Program-made: the position numbers and the translations under genes
DNA from: an uncultured Eubacterium sp.
GTDB lineage: Bacteria; Bacillota; Clostridia; Lachnospirales; Lachnospiraceae
Assembly: GCA_910586045.1 (NCBI GenBank)
Contig: CAJUIH010000020.1
Span: 1-37,584 of the forward strand
Length of the DNA stretch: 37,584 nt
Reading direction: 5' to 3'
The notes under the pieces: generated by a model
Seen by the model: only the letters and a program-made list of their open reading frames with translations
Told to the model about the DNA's origin: nothing
The model's database searches: none
Shown here: positions 24,672 to 32,284 of the stretch, piece after piece
Layout of the letters: each line of letters opens with the position of its first letter
Position numbering within the stretch: the first letter of the stretch is position 1

Positions 24672-24902
24672 TACTATGACGAATCATACTTCAAAATGCC
24701 TGTGCATGATAGTGAAATTATCTTATGCAACAGAAAGATGTCAACATATATTAATGCATTGGCAAAAGCAGGATTTGTAGTAGAGCAGTTAGTGGAAGAG
24801 TCAGATGATAAATCATTAAATGCTGCAGGAGATGCTGACCCTAAAACAAAGAAAGCTAAAATGCTACCTATTTCGTTCTGTATCAAGGCAGGAAAACTTT
24901 AA
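24672..24902 (+). pseudogene. C-terminal relic of a SAM-dependent methyltransferase
   Basis: Reading from 24672 the frame gives YYDESYFK, then MPVHDSEIILCNRKMSTYIN, ALAKAGFVVEQLVEESDD and a final MLPISFCIKAGKL. This is the tail of a class I methyltransferase of the type ending ...TYINALxxAGFxVEQLVEP...FxIKA. The SAM-binding N-terminal part is absent. It begins just after the GNAT stop with no ribosome binding site, so it is best read as a 5'-truncated remnant. Confidence 0.7.
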
Positions 24903-25274
24903 GTTAGCCTAGAATAAGCTGTGGGCAGAGTGATTCGGTGTTGCATATAACATATTTTATAGGTTACAATATCGACTAAGGAAAGTACCCATGACAGGGT
25001 GGTAGCCTCCTGAGTTTATGAAAACCGGCGTGCCGAAATACGCTTGCCTTTTTCGATAAGAGAAACAACAAGCGTTTCAAGGGATTTCCGCTGAAAATTG
25101 TATATAAACGGCGTAAAATTTCAGCACAATATCATTTGTTTCTGGATCGCCGTTTATCGGGTTTATTGTGCAGTATTCAATCACCGAATATATAGATAAT
25201 TGGAAGTGGTATCATCAAGGTCATAAGTGAAGAACTTGTAAAGATAAATAAAACATAGAAAGTTGGAAATAAAT
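24903..25274. other. Gene-free interval with nested inverted repeats
   Basis: I see no gene in these 372 bases. Several complementary pairs lie between 25089 and 25175: GCTGAAAATT with AAATTTCAGC, TATAAACGGCG with CGCCGTTTATC, and CAGCACAATA with TATTGTGCAG. They could fold into alternative structures. The origin is unknown; it may be debris of a mobile element. Confidence 0.55.
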
Positions 25275-25532
25275 ATGTTAGAATTAACATCAATGCTGAA
25301 TATTGGTAAAGAAATGGAGAGAAAGTTAATATCGGTTGGTATTGAATCATCCGAACAACTTATTGAGATAGGTGCAAAGAACGCATTTTTTAAGCTAAAG
25401 CAGAAATATCCGAATGTTTGTCTAGTACATTTATATACATTAGAGGGTGCGATTCATGATACAGAATATAACAGACTTTCAGAAGATACGAAAAAGGAAT
25501 TAAAGGAGTTTAGCGACTTTCTAAAGAATTAA
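25275..25532 (+). CDS. TfoX C-terminal domain protein
   Basis: The product (85 residues) matches the stand-alone TfoX_C domain, a helix-hairpin-helix fold: LTSMLNIGKEMERKLISVGI, SSEQLIEIGAKNAFFKLKQK, then LVHLYTLEGAIHDTEYNRLS. In enteric bacteria and Haemophilus this domain is part of the competence regulator TfoX/Sxy; single-domain Clostridia proteins have no proven role. ATG 25275 gives the family N-terminus; a TTG at 25263 is less likely. The ribosome binding site is weak. Confidence 0.8.
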   Translation: MLELTSMLNIGKEMERKLISVGIESSEQLIEIGAKNAFFKLKQKYPNVCLVHLYTLEGAIHDTEYNRLSEDTKKELKEFSDFLKN

Positions 25533-25635
25533 TAAGGCGGATTCCCGTTTACTATGTGCTAGGATTTAATCCCGGAAATGCTGATAAAATGGGCGTTTCC
25601 GGGATTGCTATATTCCGGTTGGCTCTAAAATGGCT

Positions 25636-26514
25636 CTACCTGTTTTCGGAATCGCTATTCTTTAAGTAATAACGGAACGCTTTTACGATATAATCAGAAG
25701 CCCCTTTTCCATATTTGCTATCAGCCATGTTTTTTATATAATCGCTTGCATACGCGTCGAGCAGAACATTGATATAGGGTTTACCGAGGGATACGTTTGC
25801 GCTGTTTTTCTGAATAAACTGCAGCAGTTCATGTACAATGGATTGTGTTTTAGGGGAAGAAACATCTTCTGACAAATCGGCGGTTAGGCTGTCATACAGC
25901 ATATCTGCGTGTTTTCAGATTTCTTTCGCTTCCTCCGTTAATTGTGTTTCCATGAGTTCAGAGAAATGTTCTAAATTATGTTTCATGGCTTCCGTATATT
26001 TTTCGATACTGCCGAATTGCCTGATGGCGAGTTTGGCCACCTCGGTTTCGTCATCTTTGATTTTTTGAATAAACAGATCAAAATTTTCCATACTTCCCCA
26101 GTATTTAATAACATCATCCGTGCTGTTATTTTTAAAATCTTCTAATGCAGTAATGTAATCAGACAGGTCAAATTCCTTAAAACTCATGCATGGTTCTCCT
26201 TTCTCTAAGCGGTTAAGAAGCTGTATAAGCCGGTCTGTCCGATTGCGTTTCAGCAAAAGCAGTTCTTTTTGCCTTTTAAAAACCAAAATCCTATCAAAGT
26301 CTGGTTTTTGCAGGATCTCTTTGAATTCTTTCAGCTTAAAGTCCAATTCCTTAAAAAATAGAATTTGTTGCAGTCTTTGCAAGGCTTTATCGTCATACAG
26401 GCGATAACCGGACGCGGTTAATTCGCTTGGCTTTAACAATCCAATCTCGTCATAGTATTGTAATGTTCGTGTGCTGATGCCTGTTAATTCTGCAACTTGG
26501 CTTATGGTTCGCAT
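25636..26514 (-). pseudogene. MerR/TipA-type regulator interrupted by an in-frame TGA
   Basis: From ATG 26514 the frame encodes a MerR winged helix (MRTISQVAELTGISTRTLQY, then YDEIGLLKPSELTASGYRLY), a dimerisation helix and the first part of a TipAS-like effector domain, stopping at TGA 25917-25915 after TEEAKEI. The same frame continues without interruption for another 92 codons (KHADMLYDSLTADLSEDVSS ... to 25636), clearly the rest of the domain. A single base change in an otherwise intact gene of about 292 codons is the simplest explanation. A functional short form, or read-through, is possible. Its promoter has the MerR-type 19-bp spacer. Confidence 0.8.
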
Positions 26515-26590
26515 TCTTATCGGCTCCTTTCATTTGGGGAGAAGCAAGACAGCGATTGCCGGCTTATTTCTATTCTGCTCCTATGAGAAT

Positions 26591-26621
26591 AGAATACCGT
26601 ATCACGTTACGTGTATGTCAA
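26591..26621 (-). promoter_or_regulatory. MerR-type promoter and operator
   Basis: On the - strand, TTGACA (26621-26616) and TATTCT (26596-26591) are separated by 19 bp, the elongated spacer bound and untwisted by MerR-family activators. The spacer holds the perfect palindrome CACGT-A-ACGTG. Confidence 0.8.
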
Positions 26622-26646
26622 TACTTTTTAGAAAAAATTTCGAAAG

Positions 26647-26691
26647 TTCCGATCGCACATGGCAAAAATCCGAGGTGGAAAAATTTTTGCC
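26647..26691. repeat. Second copy of the 31-bp motif with hairpin
   Basis: 26647-26677 matches 18619-18649 at 29 of 31 bases. GGCAAAAAT (26661-26669) pairs with ATTTTTGCC (26683-26691). It lies between the divergent MerR and TetR promoters. Confidence 0.75.
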
Positions 26692-26699
26692 GCTTTTTA

Positions 26700-26728
26700 T
26701 TGACTTTCCGACATGTGTGTCGTATAAT
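26700..26728 (+). promoter_or_regulatory. Promoter of the TetR-family gene
   Basis: TTGACT (26700-26705), a 17-bp spacer and TATAAT (26723-26728). The spacer contains GACATGTGTGTC, a variant of the operator palindrome downstream. Confidence 0.8.
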
Positions 26729-26735
26729 TGATTCA

Positions 26736-26747
26736 GACACATGTGTC
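26736..26747. promoter_or_regulatory. Palindromic operator, probable TetR autoregulation
   Basis: GACACATGTGTC is a perfect 12-bp palindrome at the expected transcription start; the wider CAGACACATGTGTCGG is nearly symmetric. A second, imperfect copy lies in the promoter spacer at about 26708-26721. Confidence 0.7.
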
Positions 26748-26763
26748 GGAAAGTGAGGTGCTT

Positions 26764-27366
26764 ATGAATAAAAGAGGACAGGAAACAAGGAACCATATAA
26801 AAAAATGCGCGTGTTCTTTATTTGCAGAAAAAGGTTTTAAACAAGTGACAATGAAAGATATCTGCGATGCGGCGAAATTAAGCAGGGGCGGGCTGTATTG
26901 CCATTACGAAAGCACACGTCAAATCTTTCAGGAGATTATGGATGATATGACCAGTGAGCAGGATCATGAGATTGATGTAAAAATCGAACAAAATTGTTCG
27001 GCGGTAACGATTTTGGATGAAATTTTAAACAAGTATGAGAATGAAATGCTTGACAGCCAATCTTCATTAAGCATAGCAATATATGAGTATTTTAGTATTC
27101 GTGATATTGCAAATCAGAGCAATACGCTATATGAACAATATTTAATTTCAGCAAATACATGGAAGAAGCTAATACAATACGGAATGGACAGGCATGAATT
27201 TAATGAAGTGGATATTTCTGCGGTATTTGATTTAATTGTGTTCTCGTATCAAGGGGTAAGGATGTACAGTAAACTTATGCCTATGGATAAAGAAACACCT
27301 TCCAGAATAATAAAAGAAATAAGAAAAATATTAGTGAAAAGCGGCAGTAATAGCGATATTGCTTAA
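26764..27366 (+). CDS. TetR/AcrR family transcriptional regulator
   Basis: The product (200 residues) has an N-terminal TetR DNA-binding domain: RNHIKKCACSLFAEKGFKQV, TMKDICDAAKLSRGGLYCHY, then ESTRQIFQEI. The helical C-terminal ligand-binding domain is not assignable to a known effector. ATG 26764 follows GTGAGGTG; the upstream in-frame ATG at 26728 falls inside the promoter. Palindromic sites over and after the promoter indicate autorepression. The MBL hydrolase gene follows 55 bp downstream and may be part of its regulon. Confidence 0.87.
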   Translation: MNKRGQETRNHIKKCACSLFAEKGFKQVTMKDICDAAKLSRGGLYCHYESTRQIFQEIMDDMTSEQDHEIDVKIEQNCSAVTILDEILNKYENEMLDSQSSLSIAIYEYFSIRDIANQSNTLYEQYLISANTWKKLIQYGMDRHEFNEVDISAVFDLIVFSYQGVRMYSKLMPMDKETPSRIIKEIRKILVKSGSNSDIA

Positions 27367-27421
27367 ATATTTAATGAATAAAAACGCATTATGATTACTT
27401 GCGATTCATGCGAAAGGCGGT

Positions 27422-28252
27422 GTGAAAGATTTGAAATTGAAAATTATTGGCAGCGGCGGCATGTCAATTATTCCGAGTTCATTTTGTAAATGTAAAATTT
27501 GTGAAGAAGCCAGACGAAAAGGCGGCAGGTATGAACGGTTAGGACCAAGCCTGTATATTGACGATATAAAAATGTTGATAGACACACCCGAAGATATTGC
27601 GGTAGCCTGCAACAGACAAAGAATATCGGAAGTGAAGCACCTTTCCATTTCCCATAGTGACCCAGACCATGTCAGGGGTATTCGGATTGTTGAAAAGATA
27701 GGCTGTGACTTTATTAAAGGAACGAGTATGCCTATTGGCTTTTATGCTCTTCCAGAGGTCATTAGAGATATAAACCAAATGAACCGTGACTGCTTTAAAT
27801 ATTATGGTGACGTTCTTCATTGTATTTCTGTTAATGAAACACCGCATATAAAAATAGATAATATTGACATAGACTTAATCAACAATAACCCAAGCCGAAA
27901 TATCACTTTTTATGTTCTGAAAGAGCATGAAAAAAAGGTTATCTATGCCTGTTGCAATCCGAAACCTTTTGCTCATAATGACTTATATTTTGATGCAGAT
28001 ATTTTGATTATAAGCATGGTTTCTGATGATGGAATATTAAATGATGGAACGAAGCTTATGGATACGCCTTTAAAAGATGAAATATTCACTTTGGATGAGG
28101 TTATGCAACTGAAAGATTTTTATAGGATCAAAAAGATGATCGTTACGCATATTGATGAAATATGGGGAAAATCCTATGGCTATTACAGGGAACTGGAAAA
28201 AGGGCTTGATCATATTTTATTTGCTTATGACGGCATGGAAATCATGGTTTGA
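27422..28252 (+). CDS. MBL fold (PhnP-like) metallo-hydrolase
   Basis: The product (276 residues) resembles PhnP-type metallo-beta-lactamase-fold hydrolases: an N-terminal LKIIGSGG strand, a cysteine-rich CKCKICEEARRKGG insertion (residues 22-35, a possible zinc site) and the active-site loop HSDPDHVRG (residues 78-86). The second metal His of the usual HxHxDH is Asp here (HxDxDH). A late VTHIDEIWG gives a further His. The substrate is unknown; PhnP itself acts on cyclic phosphodiesters. The start is GTG 27422 after AAAGGCGG. It probably shares a transcript with the TetR gene. Confidence 0.78.
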   Translation: MKDLKLKIIGSGGMSIIPSSFCKCKICEEARRKGGRYERLGPSLYIDDIKMLIDTPEDIAVACNRQRISEVKHLSISHSDPDHVRGIRIVEKIGCDFIKGTSMPIGFYALPEVIRDINQMNRDCFKYYGDVLHCISVNETPHIKIDNIDIDLINNNPSRNITFYVLKEHEKKVIYACCNPKPFAHNDLYFDADILIISMVSDDGILNDGTKLMDTPLKDEIFTLDEVMQLKDFYRIKKMIVTHIDEIWGKSYGYYRELEKGLDHILFAYDGMEIMV

Positions 28253-28318
28253 CAAATGAAATTACGATATAATATCTTATGCGGATTAAACAGAAAACTT
28301 TATAAAATGGAGGGATAT

Positions 28319-28849
28319 ATGATGGCACATGAAAAAATACGGCTTGTAAAGCCGAATTTGGAATTAAAGGATCAAGCGCTTGCATACAGGCAGGAGCATT
28401 TTGATTTTGGAGAACAGGTAATCAATGGGAGCGGACTGCTTGATCAGATTGCTTCTTATGAAGAATGGCTGGAGAAAGTCACTGCCAATGCAAGCATAAA
28501 GACGGTGGACCCTGACTGGGTTTTAACAGACACTTTTTTTGCGGTTAGGGTATCGGATCATAAAATTGTTGGCATTGCTGATTTGCGGTATCAGATCAAT
28601 GATTTCCTGAAAGACTTTGGTAATTGCGGCTATAGTGTAAGGCCGTCAGAAAGAAGAAAAGGGTATGCTGCTGAAATTTTAAGGCAAATATGTCTGGCTG
28701 CGAGAAAATACGGTTTGCAACAGTTGCAATTATCAGTGGAAAAGGAGAATGCCGCTTCTATAAAAACAATTGAGAAAAACGGTGGACATTACTGCAGGAG
28801 CTTTACTTTTGAAAATAAGGAAGCATATGTATATTTCATCAATCTTTAA
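28319..28849 (+). CDS. GNAT family N-acetyltransferase
   Basis: The product (176 residues) is similar to RimJ/RimL-type or YkkB-type acetyltransferases. It has LVKPNLELKDQALAYRQEHF at the N-terminus, KIVGIADLRYQINDFL, the acetyl-CoA loop VRPSERRKGYAAEILRQIC and QLSVEKENAASIKTIEKNGG. ATG 28319 (or 28322) is chosen because AATGGAGGG precedes it; an open frame extends to 28256. A TTGACA overlaps the upstream gene's stop (28249-28254), but a matching -10 is uncertain. A broken methyltransferase gene follows after 15 bp. Confidence 0.83.
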   Translation: MMAHEKIRLVKPNLELKDQALAYRQEHFDFGEQVINGSGLLDQIASYEEWLEKVTANASIKTVDPDWVLTDTFFAVRVSDHKIVGIADLRYQINDFLKDFGNCGYSVRPSERRKGYAAEILRQICLAARKYGLQQLQLSVEKENAASIKTIEKNGGHYCRSFTFENKEAYVYFINL

Positions 28850-28864
28850 GGAGGATCGTTGTCT

Positions 28865-29214
28865 ATGGAACATACAGCCTTTCGGGCAGAAGAATATGAT
28901 GCCAAAATACGCAAAACGCTCCCGTTCTATGAAGAGTTTTATGAACAGGTTATAGATGTGCTGGATTGCGCAGGAAAGGAAAATGTATCCTGGCTGGATG
29001 TTGGCTGCGGAACGGGGAAAATGTATGAAACAGCCAGGAAAGGATATCCATAAAGGAATTTATTTTTATGGATCAATCTAAAAAAATGCTTACCGTTGCA
29101 AAGGAGAGGTTTCAGGCAGAGAAAAACAGATTTCTTCAAATGTCGGTTCTGGAACTGGAAGACATAGAAAAATATGATGTGGTGACTGCTGTCCGGGGAT
29201 TAAGCTGTAAGTAA
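28865..29214 (+). pseudogene. Frameshifted, truncated SAM-dependent methyltransferase
   Basis: ATG 28865, with a good AAGGAGG, opens a methyltransferase: HTAFRAEEYDAKIRKTLPFY and the SAM motif VSWLDVGCGTGKMYETARK. The frame stops at 29051-29053. The next part of the protein (EFIFMDQSKKMLTVAKERFQ, then LELEDIEKYDVVTAV) continues in a different frame and ends at TAA 29212-29214, far short of the roughly 230-260 residues expected. The 3' half is missing. The end of this relic is also the right edge of the AT-rich accessory patch. Confidence 0.8.
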
Positions 29215-29245
29215 AAATCCTGAGAAGAGCAATTTTTTTCGTTTT

Positions 29246-29278
29246 GTAGATAAAAAGTTGAAATTGATCCTGTATGCT
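29246..29278 (+). promoter_or_regulatory. ABC operon promoter with a two-component-system-like box
   Basis: GTAGATAAAAAGT (29246-29258) is identical to 20042-20054, and the -10-like TATGCT (29273-29278) lies 27 bp from the start of the box, the same distance as TATAAT at 20069. An AT-run (AATTTTTTT) precedes the box in both places. Confidence 0.55.
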
Positions 29279-29311
29279 GTTTCTATCAAGAAACAGAAAG
29301 GGGTATGGACA

Positions 29312-30229
29312 GTGGACGGTTATGATCCTACGATTGAAATTAGAAACCTAAACAAATATTATGGAAGCAAGCAGGCATTGACCGATATCAGCCTGTCGAT
29401 CGGGCCTGGAATGTTCGGACTTTTGGGGCGTAACGGGGCTGGGAAAACGACACTGATGAAAACGATTGCGGCGCTGCTTCGCAAAAAAAGCGGCAGCATT
29501 ACAGTCTGCGGCATTCCGATTGAAAAAGAGAAAGAAATCCGAAAGATCATCGGATATCTGCCGCAGGAGTTTTGCGTATATCCGTCTATGCGTGTGGCAG
29601 AAGCGCTGGATTATCTTGCGGTGCTTTCAGGATTGAGTAAACCGGACCGGAAGCGGCGAATCGCGCTGCTTTTGGAGAAAGTCAATTTAACAAGCCACAG
29701 GAATAAAAAAGTAAAAGCCCTCTCAGGCGGCATGAAACGCAGGCTTGGGATTGCGCAGGCATTGCTCAACAACCCAAAGGTGTTGATTGTGGATGAACCG
29801 ACTGCGGGATTAGACCCGCAAGAGCGGGTACGTTTTCGAAATCTGCTGGCTGAAACGGCACAGGAGCGGATTGTCCTGTTATCTACGCATATTGTAGGGG
29901 ATATCGAAGCGGCCTGTGAGAATATTGCGGTTTTGGATCAGGGTAAGGTACTCTATCACGGCACGGTAGACGGGCTGCTGGCAGAAGCGGACGGCAGAGT
30001 ATTTTCGCTCACTGCGGACAGGCACGAGCTTGCAAAATTAAAAAGCGAATTATTTATTACCAGTATGCATGCGCAGGGCAAGCATGTGCATATCCGGTTT
30101 TTGTCTGAAAACGAGGTTCCTGGAATGACAGCCTGTGAACCGAATCTGGAAGACGCCTATATGCTGTTTTTAAAGAAAAACGGAACCCGGCCGTTCGCTT
30201 TTGCTATGGATGAAACGGGAGGTGTGTAA
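29312..30229 (+). CDS. ABC transporter ATP-binding protein
   Basis: This is the ATPase of an ABC-2-type exporter. The product (305 residues) has Walker A GRNGAGKTT, Q-loop YLPQEF, signature LSGGMKRRLGIAQAL, Walker B VLIVDEPTAGLD and the switch His in LLSTHIVGD, then a C-terminal extension of about 90 residues. GTG 29312 is chosen because GAAAGGGG precedes it and it matches the usual N-terminal position; a TTG at 29258 would start inside the promoter box. The permease gene follows after 2 bp. GC content returns to that of the left-hand housekeeping genes. Confidence 0.9.
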   Translation: MDGYDPTIEIRNLNKYYGSKQALTDISLSIGPGMFGLLGRNGAGKTTLMKTIAALLRKKSGSITVCGIPIEKEKEIRKIIGYLPQEFCVYPSMRVAEALDYLAVLSGLSKPDRKRRIALLLEKVNLTSHRNKKVKALSGGMKRRLGIAQALLNNPKVLIVDEPTAGLDPQERVRFRNLLAETAQERIVLLSTHIVGDIEAACENIAVLDQGKVLYHGTVDGLLAEADGRVFSLTADRHELAKLKSELFITSMHAQGKHVHIRFLSENEVPGMTACEPNLEDAYMLFLKKNGTRPFAFAMDETGGV

Positions 30230-30231
30230 TC

Positions 30232-31581
30232 ATGCTGTTTTGGAAAGAATTAAAGAAAGTTGTGATTGGCATCCCGTATCTGTTATTTGTGGCCGTCCTG
30301 TTTTTGGCGCTGCATTCCCAGGGGGCGCTTGATTTTGGCGGTGAAAAAATAACGGAGCCGGACGGCAGCGGAAATTATGGAATGAAAACGGCGGAAATTC
30401 CAAAAATCATTATGCCGGCGGCCTTACAATCGCTGGATGCGGAATTTCAGGAAAATAATTACCGGACGTATCCGATCGGGTTTTTAAAAAATGTAAAGCT
30501 GGATCAGGAAGAACAAAGGCAGATGGCCCAAATCCTCGCTGCGGCCACAGGCATGGATGCGGAAAAAATATGGGAACGCCAGGCTTCGCCGGATGCGGAC
30601 AGGGGCCTGTCGTTTCAAGCAGGGGAAGAAAGCGGAGACGTACAGGTGCAGCCGGACGGCAGCGGCGGGTTTACGATATCCAAAGGTTTGGACGTAAAAC
30701 AAGCAAAACAAGCGGATCTTACGGTAAAAAGCGGTTTGCCCTATGAGAAATTTCAACAGCTTATGGACGAAGCGGACCATTTATTGGGCGGCGGTTCTGC
30801 CTATGCGCCGGAATCTTTGATCGGTTTTGGAAAAGTACCGGTTACGTATGACGAAGCGGTAAAACGATATGCGTTGGCCAAAAATAAAGACCGGTTCACC
30901 GGAGGATATGCGCGGCTGTTCAGCGATTATGCCACGGTCATGGCGCTTTCGATCCTGCCTGTTTTTTTGGCGGTTATTTTAACCAGCAAAGACAGAAAGG
31001 CAAATATGTCGGAGTTAGTCTATACGAGGGCGATACCCGGCTGGAACGTGGTTCTTATGCGTTTTTTGGCTCTTTTAACGGCTTCCATGCTCCCGGTAGT
31101 CATTTTGTCATATATTTCCAATGCCAGTGTATGGGGGATGTACCAGGGAATGAAATTGGACTATCTTGCGCCGTTAAAATATGATGTTGGCTGGATTTTG
31201 CCATCCGTTATGATCGTAACCGCCATAGGCATGTTCCTGACGGAACTGACGGATACGCCGGTTGCGGCTGTTGTATGCGGATTCTGGTGGTTTATAGATA
31301 CAAACCTTGGCATGAAAACCGTGTCTGCTTCCGCTTCCTTATTCCGGTTGTCCCCAAGGCATAACGCGGGGGCGGCATCGTATTTTCGGACGCAGGATTT
31401 TATTGACCATTTTGCGCGCCTGTCTGCAAACCGCCTGTTGATGGCAGGCTTGTCGCTGTTATTTGTTATTGCGGCTATTGTGCTCTACGAAGAAAAAAGA
31501 AAGGGGTACTTCTATGGAATGGAAGCAGTCAAAAGAGCGTTTGCAGGTATGGGAAATCGCAAAAAGCAATCTCAGGCATAA
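30232..31581 (+). CDS. ABC transporter permease with a large external domain
   Basis: The product (449 residues) has one membrane helix near the N-terminus (about residues 12-27), a soluble segment of roughly 200 residues presumably outside the membrane, then about five further helices from residue 236 onward and a basic C-terminus (AGMGNRKKQSQA). This is ABC-2-like topology. The substrate is unknown. It is 2 bp from the ATPase and overlaps the next permease gene by 68 nt, so the three proteins are probably made together as one complex. Confidence 0.8.
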   Translation: MLFWKELKKVVIGIPYLLFVAVLFLALHSQGALDFGGEKITEPDGSGNYGMKTAEIPKIIMPAALQSLDAEFQENNYRTYPIGFLKNVKLDQEEQRQMAQILAAATGMDAEKIWERQASPDADRGLSFQAGEESGDVQVQPDGSGGFTISKGLDVKQAKQADLTVKSGLPYEKFQQLMDEADHLLGGGSAYAPESLIGFGKVPVTYDEAVKRYALAKNKDRFTGGYARLFSDYATVMALSILPVFLAVILTSKDRKANMSELVYTRAIPGWNVVLMRFLALLTASMLPVVILSYISNASVWGMYQGMKLDYLAPLKYDVGWILPSVMIVTAIGMFLTELTDTPVAAVVCGFWWFIDTNLGMKTVSASASLFRLSPRHNAGAASYFRTQDFIDHFARLSANRLLMAGLSLLFVIAAIVLYEEKRKGYFYGMEAVKRAFAGMGNRKKQSQA

Positions 31582-32170
31582 TGCGGTTTTGCCTGTGCTG
31601 GTCGCTGCGGCCATTCTGGTCATGACGCCTGTTTTATTCGGTACCGCAAATTTATCGCAGCAAGAGGCAGCGGTCCCGATGGAAATGTTTGTTTCCCTGA
31701 TCGGGATCGTATTGCTTACACCGGTCTTTCAGCCGGAGGAAAACAGGGAAACGGGCGACCTGGTCGCTTCCAAATATACGGGCACTAGTGTGGTTTACTG
31801 TATAAGAGCAGTCACCGCCCTGCTTCTTGTGATCGCCCTGGTGACCCTGGCGGGTATTTTCATACGTATGCGCGGCAGTGACCTGACGGCCTGGATTGTA
31901 ATTGGAACAGCAGCAGACGCGGTATTTTTAGGCGCGCTTGGCATGCTTACCGCGGCATTGACAGATAATACCGTGATTGCGTATATGATACCGCTGTTTT
32001 ATTATATGCTGAACTACGGCGCAGGCGGCAAGCTTGGGAATTTCTATTTATTTTCCATGATTTCCATGAATGTGCCGGCGTTTCGGCCGAAACTATGGCT
32101 TTTGGCCGCGGGGGCTATATGCATGGCGGGTGCTGTTTGGATCAAGAGGGGGAAAGAGCGGATGCGGTAG
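31514..32170 (+). CDS. ABC transporter permease, second subunit
   Basis: The product (218 residues) is strongly hydrophobic, with about six membrane helices and no N-terminal signal. The start ATG 31514 follows AAAGGGG and lies within the preceding permease gene. The protein is half the length of its partner and lacks the external domain. It is the last gene of the operon; a strong hairpin follows at 32205-32238. The small size and pairing resemble bacteriocin-resistance or nutrient exporters of Firmicutes, but the function cannot be assigned. Confidence 0.75.
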   Translation: MEWKQSKERLQVWEIAKSNLRHNAVLPVLVAAAILVMTPVLFGTANLSQQEAAVPMEMFVSLIGIVLLTPVFQPEENRETGDLVASKYTGTSVVYCIRAVTALLLVIALVTLAGIFIRMRGSDLTAWIVIGTAADAVFLGALGMLTAALTDNTVIAYMIPLFYYMLNYGAGGKLGNFYLFSMISMNVPAFRPKLWLLAAGAICMAGAVWIKRGKERMR

Positions 32171-32204
32171 TGGCAGTTGGGTTTTGGATTTGTGCTGTGC
32201 AGAC

Positions 32205-32238
32205 GCCGGATAAGGGCCAGCGTTCTGGCCCTTACGGC
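32205..32238. terminator. Hairpin between convergent genes
   Basis: TAAGGGCCAG (32211-32220), loop CGTT and CTGGCCCTTA (32225-32234) form a perfect 10-bp stem extended by GCCG/CGGC. A T-run follows only about 13 bases later. The first part (32202-32228) is also related to repeat copies A and C. Confidence 0.6.
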
Positions 32239-32284
32239 GGTTATTCCATGTTTTTTGCTGCCGCTATGCAAATAAAGTTTTGAT

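Noticed and set aside
24571..24780. 69-codon frame across the second half of the GNAT gene end
   Set aside because: It is an out-of-frame reading of the GNAT and methyltransferase relic with no motif.
25915..25917. TGA as a selenocysteine codon
   Set aside because: The position is in a regulator domain with no redox motif, and no selenocysteine insertion stem is evident just after it.
28249..28290. Promoter TTGACA with TATAAT before the second GNAT gene
   Set aside because: The hexamers are only 13 bp apart, too close for sigma-A; a shifted -10 is weak.
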